Below, in pieces: positions 27,283 to 34,167 of a stretch of 64,000 bases of DNA. This DNA is from Paraeggerthella hongkongensis (lineage in GTDB: Bacteria > Actinomycetota > Coriobacteriia > Coriobacteriales > Eggerthellaceae). The stretch lies in assembly GCF_003340345.1 (NCBI RefSeq), contig NZ_PPTQ01000012.1, forward strand, positions 1-64,000, in the 5' to 3' direction. The notes below the pieces were generated by a model. It was not told the origin of the DNA and ran no database searches. It worked only from the letters and a program-made list of their open reading frames with translations. Position numbers and translations under genes: made by a program. The first letter of the stretch is position 1, and every line of letters begins with the position of its first letter.

Positions 27283-28131
27283 ATGGGTTCCGGATTCGAG
27301 CATGCCGCACTGGCGGTGTTCACCACCCTCGCTCCCATGGGCGCAGGAGCGTTCATCGTCCTGACGTACGCGTTCTTGGCGGGCAAGCCCGACCAGGCGG
27401 CCGCAAAGCGCCTCGACCGCTGGACCGCGCTGCCGCTGGCAGTACTGGCCGTGGGCTTTGCGGGTGCGTTCATGCACCTGGCCAGCCCTCTGGGAGCTTT
27501 CGGGGTATTCGCGGGCGTGGGATCCTCGCCGCTTTCGAACGAGATCCTGGCGGGCGTGCTGTTCGTCGTAGCGGCTGTGATCTATTGGGTGCTTGGCCTG
27601 GCAGGAAAGCTGTCCGAGGGCGCGCGTCGCGCGTTCCTGATTGCGCTGTCGGTTCTGGCCGTCGTGTTCTCGGCGTTCTGCGGCCTGGCGTACATGATGC
27701 ACACCATCCCCACGTGGAACACCCCGACGTCCATTGTTCAGATGGTGGGCTTCATGGTGGCCGGCGGCACGGTGCTGGGATTCTGCACTGTAGGATTCGC
27801 CCAGGTAGGACTGCCGAAGGGCGCCGGCACGGTAGCTCTGGCCCTCACGCTGGCCGGCGTTGTGGTAGCCTCTGCGGGCTTCGGCATGCAGATCGCCGGG
27901 CTTGAAGGCATCCGCAACATCTGGGGATCGGCAGCGCAGCTGGTTCCGGCCATCGGCATGATGCTGGCAGCGTTCGCCGCGTGCGGTCTGCTGGGAGCAG
28001 TGCTGGCCTACGTCGCGTCGAAGAAGGCGTTCGCGCCGGCGCTTATGGTAGGCTCGTGCGCCATCGTGGCTGTCGGCGTGTTCGTAGCGCGCATCGGATT
28101 CTACGGACTGTTCATGGGAATTGCCCTGTAA
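27283..28131 (+). CDS. dmsC: DmsC-like membrane anchor
   Basis: 282 aa with eight hydrophobic segments, matching DmsC, the menaquinol-oxidising anchor of DMSO reductases. The FMHLASPLGAFGVF segment followed by SSPLSNEIL is the conserved helix 2-3 region. The gene starts one base after the dmsB stop and ends before a strong terminator at 28159-28197. Confidence 0.88.
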   Translation: MGSGFEHAALAVFTTLAPMGAGAFIVLTYAFLAGKPDQAAAKRLDRWTALPLAVLAVGFAGAFMHLASPLGAFGVFAGVGSSPLSNEILAGVLFVVAAVIYWVLGLAGKLSEGARRAFLIALSVLAVVFSAFCGLAYMMHTIPTWNTPTSIVQMVGFMVAGGTVLGFCTVGFAQVGLPKGAGTVALALTLAGVVVASAGFGMQIAGLEGIRNIWGSAAQLVPAIGMMLAAFAACGLLGAVLAYVASKKAFAPALMVGSCAIVAVGVFVARIGFYGLFMGIAL

Positions 28132-28158
28132 CATCTCGTACAAAGCAGTATCCTCCCG

Positions 28159-28197
28159 GAATACGGGCGAGCGGTCTCCCTCCGCTCGCCCGTATTC
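28159..28197 (+). terminator. intrinsic terminator after dmsABC
   Basis: A perfect 16-bp stem (GAATACGGGCGAGCGG and complement) with a 7-base loop is followed by TTTATA. It separates dmsABC from the second anchor gene. Confidence 0.9.
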
Positions 28198-28269
28198 TTT
28201 ATACTGGTGGTTGCCGATGCACGTATCGGAAACCACCGCCCACGACACGCGAAAAGAGGCCCGACGCTC

Positions 28270-29172
28270 ATGGAGACGGCGATCAACGAGATCACGCTCG
28301 TGCTGTTCACCACCATCGCACCCGCAGGCGTGATAGGCTATCTGCTTATGGCCGCGGCCATCGTACGCGCCAGCAAGAAGGACCGCGCCGACGCCATCAG
28401 TCGCCATCTGGTGGTTCCGCTTGTGCTGGCCATTTCCGGCCTCATCGCATCGGCCACGCATCTGGGCACCCCGGCGAACGCGCTGTACGTGATTACGGGC
28501 ATAGGCAGGTCGCCGCTTTCGAACGAAGTGGTGGCCGCTGTGGCGTTTCTGGCACTTGGCGGCATCTACTGGATCATCTCGTTTCGCAACGACCTTACCC
28601 GCGCCTTTCGCACCGCTTGGCTTGTGCCCACCATCGCGGCGGGCCTCGCGTTCGTGTGGTTCATCGGCGTGGCGTATTCGGTGCCCTCGGTTCCCACGTG
28701 GAACCTGCCCACCGCGCCGCTGACGCTATGGCTGAACGCGCTGTCGAGCGGGCCCATCGTGGGACTGTTCGGGCTGGCGCTTGCTCGCCAGGAGCCGTCG
28801 CGGCGCGCGGCCTTCGTCGCGCTTGCGGTTACGGCCTGCGCAGCTGCGGCGAACGCGGGTGTTCTGGCTTTGGAGTGGCAAGCGCTTGAAGGCATTGTCA
28901 CCACCACGACGCGCGCGACCGACCTTGTTCCCAACCTTGGCCTTTTGCTGGGCTTGTACCTGACGTTGGAAGCCGGGGCCGTTGCTTTGTGCGCCGTTGC
29001 CTCGCTGCGCAAAACGCTGCCAGCGCCCGCGTCGATCGACCCCTTCACCGTTGCCCGGCGCACCGGCACGGTGCGGCTGCTGCTCACTGCGGGCGCCGGA
29101 GTGCTGGCCCTTGCCGCTTCGTTCGCCGTGCGCTTCGCGTTCTACGCCATGCACATGACCGTGGGCGTGTAG
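28270..29172 (+). CDS. second DmsC-like anchor protein
   Basis: 300 aa with about eight hydrophobic segments and clear resemblance to the preceding DmsC: THLGTPANALYVITG with RSPLSNEVV matches FMHLASPLGAFGVFAG with SSPLSNEIL, and PTWNLPTAP matches PTWNTPTS. It is therefore a diverged paralogue. It lies beyond the terminator that ends dmsABC and has its own start (28270), so it may be expressed separately, giving an alternative anchor or an accessory. The ribosome site (AGAGG) is rather distant, so the precise start is uncertain; an in-frame ATG-like start at 28207 would add 21 residues. Confidence 0.75.
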   Translation: METAINEITLVLFTTIAPAGVIGYLLMAAAIVRASKKDRADAISRHLVVPLVLAISGLIASATHLGTPANALYVITGIGRSPLSNEVVAAVAFLALGGIYWIISFRNDLTRAFRTAWLVPTIAAGLAFVWFIGVAYSVPSVPTWNLPTAPLTLWLNALSSGPIVGLFGLALARQEPSRRAAFVALAVTACAAAANAGVLALEWQALEGIVTTTTRATDLVPNLGLLLGLYLTLEAGAVALCAVASLRKTLPAPASIDPFTVARRTGTVRLLLTAGAGVLALAASFAVRFAFYAMHMTVGV

Positions 29173-29213
29173 GAACCCCGAACCTGCCCGGCTTGGACCG
29201 CCCGGCCCCCCTC

Positions 29214-29361
29214 CGCTGTCAAAACGGACAAGTTTTTCTGGTCCTCGAATCAGGATAATGGCCGGCAGCAAGCTTCTGACCTGGCATGTTGCAAAACGCC
29301 CGCAGCCGGGTCGCCCCGAAAGGGCAGAAAACCGCCGCAAAACTCGTCCGTTTTGACAGCG
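29214..29361 (+). repeat. family 1 palindromic element, copy B (148 bp)
   Basis: Same length and orientation as copies A and C; about 95% identical to C by hand alignment. Arms 29214-29238 and 29337-29361 pair at 23 of 25 positions. It lies 41 bp after the second anchor gene in the 426-bp gap before the Mop gene. The rest of the gap holds nothing I recognise. Confidence 0.9.
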
Positions 29362-29598
29362 AGGGGCACGGCGCGCACCGCGTGAGCAGGATTGAGCCGC
29401 TGCCGCAAGCGCCGACCGCAGGTCGAAAGCGAGACACGGTGACCGGGCGCCCCGAATACCGCCCGCAAAAGCCGGTCAAGAATACAAATGGGAGACGATT
29501 CCGCCCGACTTCTTCACGAAACCGTCGGGTGCTGCGATACTGCGGCCATACCCAATCGGCCTCCGACATACCGGAGGCCCCAACGAAAGGAATCGCAC

Positions 29599-30024
29599 AT
29601 GAAGATTTCCGCTCGCAACCAGCTTAAAGGCACCGTTTCGGGAATAACCGAAGGAGCCGTCAACGGCGTGGTGTCCATCAACTTGGGATCCACCGTAGTC
29701 AAAGCCGACATCACCATGGAGGCCATCGCCGACCTGGGGCTTGCCGAGGGCATGAGCGCCACGGCTATCATCAAGGCCAGCAACGTCATGTTCGCTGCCG
29801 GAACCAAGCGCATCGCAGGCATCTCCGCCCGCAATCAAATTCCCGGAACCATCGCATCCGTGAAAAAGGGCGCCGTCAACGGCCAAGTGGCGTTGAAAAC
29901 CGCCGAGGGTTTCCTCATCAAGGGATCCATCACCAACGAGGCCATTGAAGAGCTGGGGCTGGCAGAAGGCGGCGAGGCGCTTGCCATCGTGAAGTCCACC
30001 GACGTTATGGTGGGCGTGGAGTAG
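29599..30024 (+). CDS. tandem Mop (TOBE) molybdate-binding protein
   Basis: 141 aa made of two Mop domains of about 68 residues: the first begins ISARNQLKGTVSGITEGAVN and the second ISARNQIPGTIASVKKGAVN. Free-standing di-Mop proteins (molbindins) bind molybdate or tungstate and buffer it for cofactor synthesis. Lying next to a molybdoenzyme operon fits that role. The chosen start (29599) has AAAGGA in front; a longer upstream frame is unlikely. It is flanked on both sides by family 1 repeat copies. Confidence 0.9.
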   Translation: MKISARNQLKGTVSGITEGAVNGVVSINLGSTVVKADITMEAIADLGLAEGMSATAIIKASNVMFAAGTKRIAGISARNQIPGTIASVKKGAVNGQVALKTAEGFLIKGSITNEAIEELGLAEGGEALAIVKSTDVMVGVE

Positions 30025-30255
30025 CCCCTCCCCCATCATCAGGTCGACGCGCTTGAGCTGCGTCGACAGTCCCTTCCTTTGGAGTCGGAGCCCGCAAAAG
30101 GCGCCGGCTCTTTTCACGCGCGGCGACAACGGGGCAGGAGGCCGCCCTGCCGTCGCGAGTCGCGCGAACCGTTGCAAGCCGCTGCGCGGCGGGCACGCTC
30201 GCCGTCGGGGCCGCGCGAACCGTTGCGCGACGCCCGTATTCGCCGTTGTAGCCGT

Positions 30256-30403
30256 CGCTGTCAAAACGGACGAGTTTTGCTGGTCCTCGAATCAGGATAA
30301 TGACCGGCGGCAAGCTTCTGACCTGGCATGTTGCAAAACGTCCGCAACCGGGTCGCCCCGAAAGGGCGGAAAACCGCCGCAAAACTCGTCCGTTTTGACA
30401 GCG
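30256..30403 (+). repeat. family 1 palindromic element, copy C (148 bp)
   Basis: The most perfect copy: its 25-bp arms (30256-30280, 30379-30403) are exact complements. The core carries TCCTCGAATCAGGA and a GCCC-CGAAA-GGGC hairpin. It lies in the 534-bp gap between the Mop gene and the first ECF sigma gene. The left flank (30140-30255) resembles the flank of copy A and contains GCGCGAACCGTTGC-type short repeats. Confidence 0.9.
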
Positions 30404-30558
30404 GAGAGAGCGTCACGCGCCCCGGCACTGGAATCGGGCCGCTGCAAGCGCCCCTTCGCCTCATTCCGCAGCAAGCTATAAGAATCTCGCCGAATTCTCA
30501 ACCGGTTGAAACGTTTTGCCATCCTGTCGCATGTTAGAACCATAGAAAGGTGATGCGG

Positions 30559-31113
30559 ATGGATGAGAACTGCCGATCGGAATCGTTTATGGAGCGTGCC
30601 ATGGGCGCATGGGGGCCCATGGCGTATCGCCTTGCGCTCAGCCAGACGCGCTCGACCTGCGATGCCGACGACGTGGTGCAAGACGTGTTCTTGAAGCTAT
30701 TCAAAGACAACACCTGTTTTCGCAGCGACGAGCACCTGAAAGCCTGGCTCATCCGGGTCACCATCAATCGGTGCCGGGAACTTCGCCGTTCCGCCTGGCG
30801 GCGGCGCGTGTTCGCCACGGATTCCGACGACCCCGCGTTCACAAGCCTCGAAGCGCCCGAACAGGAGCTGTTCGCAAGCGAAACATGGGCGGCCGTCGGA
30901 CGTCTGCCCGAGAATCTGCGCCTTATCGTGCACCTGCACTATTACGAGGGATACTCCCTCGAAGACATCGCCCGCATGCTGGACTGCAAGCCAGCCACCA
31001 TACGCACGCGCCTGCATCGCGCGCGCAAACGGCTCAAACTCGATCTGGAACAGGAGGCGGAACGTGAAGCAATCGAACTGGGACGAGTATCGCTCGCTGA
31101 TGAACGACGTTGA
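30559..31113 (+). CDS. ECF-type sigma factor (module 1)
   Basis: 184 aa. Region 2 is visible (ADDVVQDVFLKLF and EHLKAWLIRVTINRCREL) and region 4 near the C-terminus (LPENLRLIVHLHYYEGYSL, then ATIRTRLHRARKRLK). The start ATG at 30559 is at the best distance from AAAGGTG; two nearby starts at 30550 and 30553 are possible. A TGAAAC hexamer at 30507 resembles an ECF -35 element. The 3' end overlaps the next gene by 50 bp, the usual arrangement with a cognate anti-sigma. Confidence 0.88.
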   Translation: MDENCRSESFMERAMGAWGPMAYRLALSQTRSTCDADDVVQDVFLKLFKDNTCFRSDEHLKAWLIRVTINRCRELRRSAWRRRVFATDSDDPAFTSLEAPEQELFASETWAAVGRLPENLRLIVHLHYYEGYSLEDIARMLDCKPATIRTRLHRARKRLKLDLEQEAEREAIELGRVSLADERR

Positions 31114-32095
31114 GCTCCCCGATCGCGTGCACGCTCGCGTGATGCGAGAGGTGCGAAAGGAGCACGCTGCGGAAACCGGCCCGAAACCGCGACCGCGCCC
31201 AAGGGCTCGTCGAACGCAGCCGAGCTTCGCGTTCAAGGCCGCCGTGGCAGCATTCTGCGCAGTGGCCCTTACCACCGGCGTCGCATTCGCCAGCGGAATG
31301 GTCGAGCTTCCCGAGCAGCTATTCTCGTTCAACCAGCTGTCCGACAAGCCCAACTCGTTCACGCTCGAAGCATACGCGGCCGAAGGCTCCGAAGGAGGAG
31401 ACACAGTGCTTTTGGACTCGTCTTTATTTCGCGGCGGCGGGGGCTACAGCGGGTCTTGGTACAACCCAGCAGACGGCACGTTCTGGGGACCCGAATGGGC
31501 CGGCTACAAGTTCGCTTTCAACCTCAAGTGCTCCGGACAGAACATTGAATCCCTCACGTACGAAATAGAAGGAGATCGTTCGTATTTCGAATTCCTCGAT
31601 CCAACCATGTCATCCATCCCGCTTGAAGAACGAGAAGGGGACGGAAAGGCATTCCATTACCGGAAGTCGTTCACCGTAGGATACGGCGAACAATGGGATC
31701 CCAACGGAGAGTTCAAGCACCTCTACAAGAACCAGATCGTTCACCTGTACGTGGGATTCCCCTTGCCGCAAGACGCCATCGACGCCATGCACCACATCAC
31801 CACGATAGAGCACACCGACGATCTGACCAAGCTTCTCGATACGGCCGTAGAAACCGGCGCCGCGCGCGAGATCAGCGCGTCGCTCCTTACCGTAACCGCC
31901 ACGTTCTCCGACGGCACATCCCAATCGAAAGCATACGCCATTGCGCCCATCGACACCTTTGCCGAAGCATATTCAACCTTTTGGGACGCGCGAAACGAGG
32001 CCGCCAAGCAGGAACGCGAGCAGGGGAATTCGAACGGGATCACCCGCCCCGACATGCCCCGGTTGTACACCATCACCGAGGTAGACGCGTCGTAG
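31064..32095 (+). CDS. membrane anti-sigma-like protein (module 1)
   Basis: 343 aa starting at a GTG behind GGAGGCGGAAC. A cytoplasmic part of about 57 residues (WDEYRSLMNDVELPDRVH, then a run of Arg/Pro), one hydrophobic segment at about residues 58-77, and a large extracytoplasmic domain of unknown fold. The topology and overlap with an ECF gene suggest a transmembrane anti-sigma factor that senses outside conditions. No HxxxCxxC zinc motif is seen, so it is not a ZAS-type anti-sigma. It is paralogous to the protein at 32930-34006 (DGTSQSKAYAIAPID versus DGSTQSKTYRLAPVD). Confidence 0.75.
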   Translation: MKQSNWDEYRSLMNDVELPDRVHARVMREVRKEHAAETGPKPRPRPRARRTQPSFAFKAAVAAFCAVALTTGVAFASGMVELPEQLFSFNQLSDKPNSFTLEAYAAEGSEGGDTVLLDSSLFRGGGGYSGSWYNPADGTFWGPEWAGYKFAFNLKCSGQNIESLTYEIEGDRSYFEFLDPTMSSIPLEEREGDGKAFHYRKSFTVGYGEQWDPNGEFKHLYKNQIVHLYVGFPLPQDAIDAMHHITTIEHTDDLTKLLDTAVETGAAREISASLLTVTATFSDGTSQSKAYAIAPIDTFAEAYSTFWDARNEAAKQEREQGNSNGITRPDMPRLYTITEVDAS

Positions 32096-32164
32096 CCCCG
32101 AGCCCTGAACGCAGGCAAAAGGATCTGAATCAATCTTCTGCACTCTTACTTTCGGAATCATTAC

Positions 32165-32202
32165 GGCAATCTCCCGGTCAAAGAAAAGACCGGGAGATTG
32201 CC
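32165..32202 (+). terminator. hairpin between the two sigma modules
   Basis: A perfect 15-bp stem (GGCAATCTCCCGGTC and complement) with an A-rich 8-base loop, 70 bp after the module 1 stop. There is no U-tract, so it may be a weak terminator or an mRNA end-protecting structure. Confidence 0.6.
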
Positions 32203-32255
32203 TAGCGCTTGGCTTGGGGCAAACAAGCAAAGAGAGGCGCATAAAACAAAGCCTT

Positions 32256-32284
32256 TGGAACAATAAGCGCCCCTGCGCCGTATT
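32256..32284 (+). promoter_or_regulatory. candidate ECF-type promoter for module 2
   Basis: TGGAAC (32256-32261) and CGTATT (32279-32284) are 17 bp apart, close to the TGAAAC / CGTA pattern of ECF promoters, and end 20 bp before the start codon. Such a site would let the module 2 sigma factor activate its own operon. Confidence 0.5.
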
Positions 32285-32304
32285 ATCGACAAGGAGGTGA
32301 ATTG

Positions 32305-33015
32305 ATGCAAATAGGAAAACGATCCACCCAAGAAAACAAGGACAACCCCCAGCCCACTGCCAACGATGCACGATCTTCGGACAAAGCGCTGCGATCCGAC
32401 GCATTCCTGACACGAGCCATGCAGTTGTTCGGCGATGCAGTCTACCGCGTCGGACTCGCACAAACAGGATCGCCCGTCGATGCAGACGACATCTACCAAG
32501 ATGTGTTCTTGCGCCTGCTCAAAGACACAACCGCGTTCTCAAATGACGAGCACCTGAAAGCCTGGCTGCTGCGCGTGACCATCAACCGATGCCGCGACCT
32601 CGCACGCACCGCATGGAAACGCCGAACGGGACCGTTCGAGCAAGAACACGCCGACACAGCTGCGCCGAGCGCGTTTCGCGCCGAAATATGGGACGTGGTA
32701 GGCGCGCTGCCCGAGAACTTGCGGATTGCAGTACACCTGTTTTACGTCGAAGGATACTCAACCGACGAGATAGCGCACATCATGCAATGTCAGCCAGCCA
32801 CCGTGCGCACGCGTCTGCACCGTGCTCGCCAGCAAATAAAGGATCGTCTGGAACCCCATGACGCACCGCTCGTCAGCCCACCCGCAAACAACTCCTCGAA
32901 CCGCACCGGTCCCAGAAAGGAGGCCCCCTATGACCGCGAGCCGAAAGCAACCGAACCTCGACGACTACCGTTCGATGATGAAGAAAGCCCATGCGCCCGT
33001 TCATCTGCAATGTGA
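32305..33015 (+). CDS. ECF-type sigma factor (module 2)
   Basis: 236 aa starting at the ATG behind a consensus AAGGAGGTGA. Regions 2 (ADDIYQDVFLRLL, EHLKAWLLRVTINRCRDL) and 4 (LPENLRIAVHLFYVEGYST, ATVRTRLHRARQQIK) are closely related to module 1. It has a hydrophilic N-terminal extension of about 30 residues and a C-terminal tail of about 50 residues rich in Pro, Arg and Asp, most of it encoded where the frame overlaps the next gene (86 bp). The tail may be a by-product of the overlap rather than a domain. Confidence 0.87.
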   Translation: MQIGKRSTQENKDNPQPTANDARSSDKALRSDAFLTRAMQLFGDAVYRVGLAQTGSPVDADDIYQDVFLRLLKDTTAFSNDEHLKAWLLRVTINRCRDLARTAWKRRTGPFEQEHADTAAPSAFRAEIWDVVGALPENLRIAVHLFYVEGYSTDEIAHIMQCQPATVRTRLHRARQQIKDRLEPHDAPLVSPPANNSSNRTGPRKEAPYDREPKATEPRRLPFDDEESPCARSSAM

Positions 33016-34006
33016 CGTCCTAGCCGAAGCCGCCGCCATTCGCGCGCAAGCAACCCCGGAAGACGAGCATCCGCAACCAACGCCACACGCTGCGGCAAAC
33101 AAAGCCCCCGTTCCACGAGCGTTCGCCGCCAAGCGGTCTCGAATGAAAAACTTGGCGATCGCAGCATGTTTCGCACTTGTCGCTGGCGTCGGCATCATGG
33201 CAATCGGCCCGCTCGTCGCGCAACACGATCCAATCGAAGATGCGCAACGCGGCGCATCGGAAAACTATTTCCAGATGGCGGCGTTTGCCGACGAGGGTGG
33301 CGCATTGCAGAAAGGACCCGTCGCTCTTGATTTTGAAGACTTCTTTCCTGTTCGAGCATCGGTAGGCCCACGCTACGATGCAGATATCGATTCATATACA
33401 GGAGATATCGATTCATCCCGCTCGTACAACCTCAACCTCACCTGCACGGGTTCCAATATAGCATCCCTGACGTACCGGATTGAAGGCGAGGGCGTGTCTT
33501 TCAACAACTGGCAGCTAACCGAAGCGGCCCATGAAGCAAAACCCGACATCGGTACCGTCATGGCAACCAATGATCAGTCGAGCGAGTTTACGGTCTCGTA
33601 TGAAAACCAGGACATGAGTTCCACCGACAGCCTCCATCATGAAATATACCTGAATTACACGCTCGATGGCGCATTGATCGACGCATGGAACGAGTGCAAG
33701 GCCGTCACTTCGCAAAACACATACTCGGGAGGGTTTATACCCGAAGATCAACGCGTTGCGTCCGTTAAAGCGCGGGAAACACTGGACCTGGCACTCGCCC
33801 TCCACGACGCTACGGTGATCTCGAAAGCAAAACTCATACTTACTGCAACATTCACCGATGGCAGCACCCAGAGCAAAACGTACCGGCTGGCCCCCGTAGA
33901 CAATTTCGAGCAGGCATACAGCGAGTACCTTGAGTCCCGAAGGGCTGCCAGCGAAGCCAATACACCTCGATTCCCTGTGCTGTACACGCTCGAAGAGATC
34001 TCTTGA
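32930..34006 (+). CDS. membrane anti-sigma-like protein (module 2)
   Basis: 358 aa, start at 32930 behind AAAGGAGG. Layout as in module 1: cytoplasmic N-terminus (LDDYRSMMKKAHAPVH), one hydrophobic segment (NLAIAACFALVAGVGIMAI) at about residue 70-88, and an extracytoplasmic domain. The N-terminal DDYRSMM and the C-terminal LYTLEEI mirror DEYRSLM and LYTITEV of the first module, so the pair arose by duplication of the whole two-gene unit. The external ligand is unknown. Confidence 0.75.
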   Translation: MTASRKQPNLDDYRSMMKKAHAPVHLQCDVLAEAAAIRAQATPEDEHPQPTPHAAANKAPVPRAFAAKRSRMKNLAIAACFALVAGVGIMAIGPLVAQHDPIEDAQRGASENYFQMAAFADEGGALQKGPVALDFEDFFPVRASVGPRYDADIDSYTGDIDSSRSYNLNLTCTGSNIASLTYRIEGEGVSFNNWQLTEAAHEAKPDIGTVMATNDQSSEFTVSYENQDMSSTDSLHHEIYLNYTLDGALIDAWNECKAVTSQNTYSGGFIPEDQRVASVKARETLDLALALHDATVISKAKLILTATFTDGSTQSKTYRLAPVDNFEQAYSEYLESRRAASEANTPRFPVLYTLEEIS

Positions 34007-34027
34007 TCTCCCGAACCCCGCGCACCA

Positions 34028-34060
34028 AAAGGGCCCGGATCAATTCGATCCGGGCCCTTT
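34028..34060. terminator. bidirectional intrinsic terminator
   Basis: A perfect 14-bp stem (AAAGGGCCCGGATC and complement) with a 5-base loop; A-tract on one side and T-tract on the other let it serve both the sigma modules (plus) and nrdD (minus). Confidence 0.9.
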
Positions 34061-34167
34061 CGACTTGCTGGGCGCATGCTGCGAATATGCCGCTGCGTTG
34101 CACGTGTATGCTTGCCGTGCGCCCTTTCCTCGAACCGGCGAAGCCGCCGGGGATCAGCCTGGGAACG

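Noticed and set aside
22000-30403. The three family 1 copies as a CRISPR array
   Set aside because: Units are 148 bp, spaced by thousands of bases, with no spacers and no cas genes.
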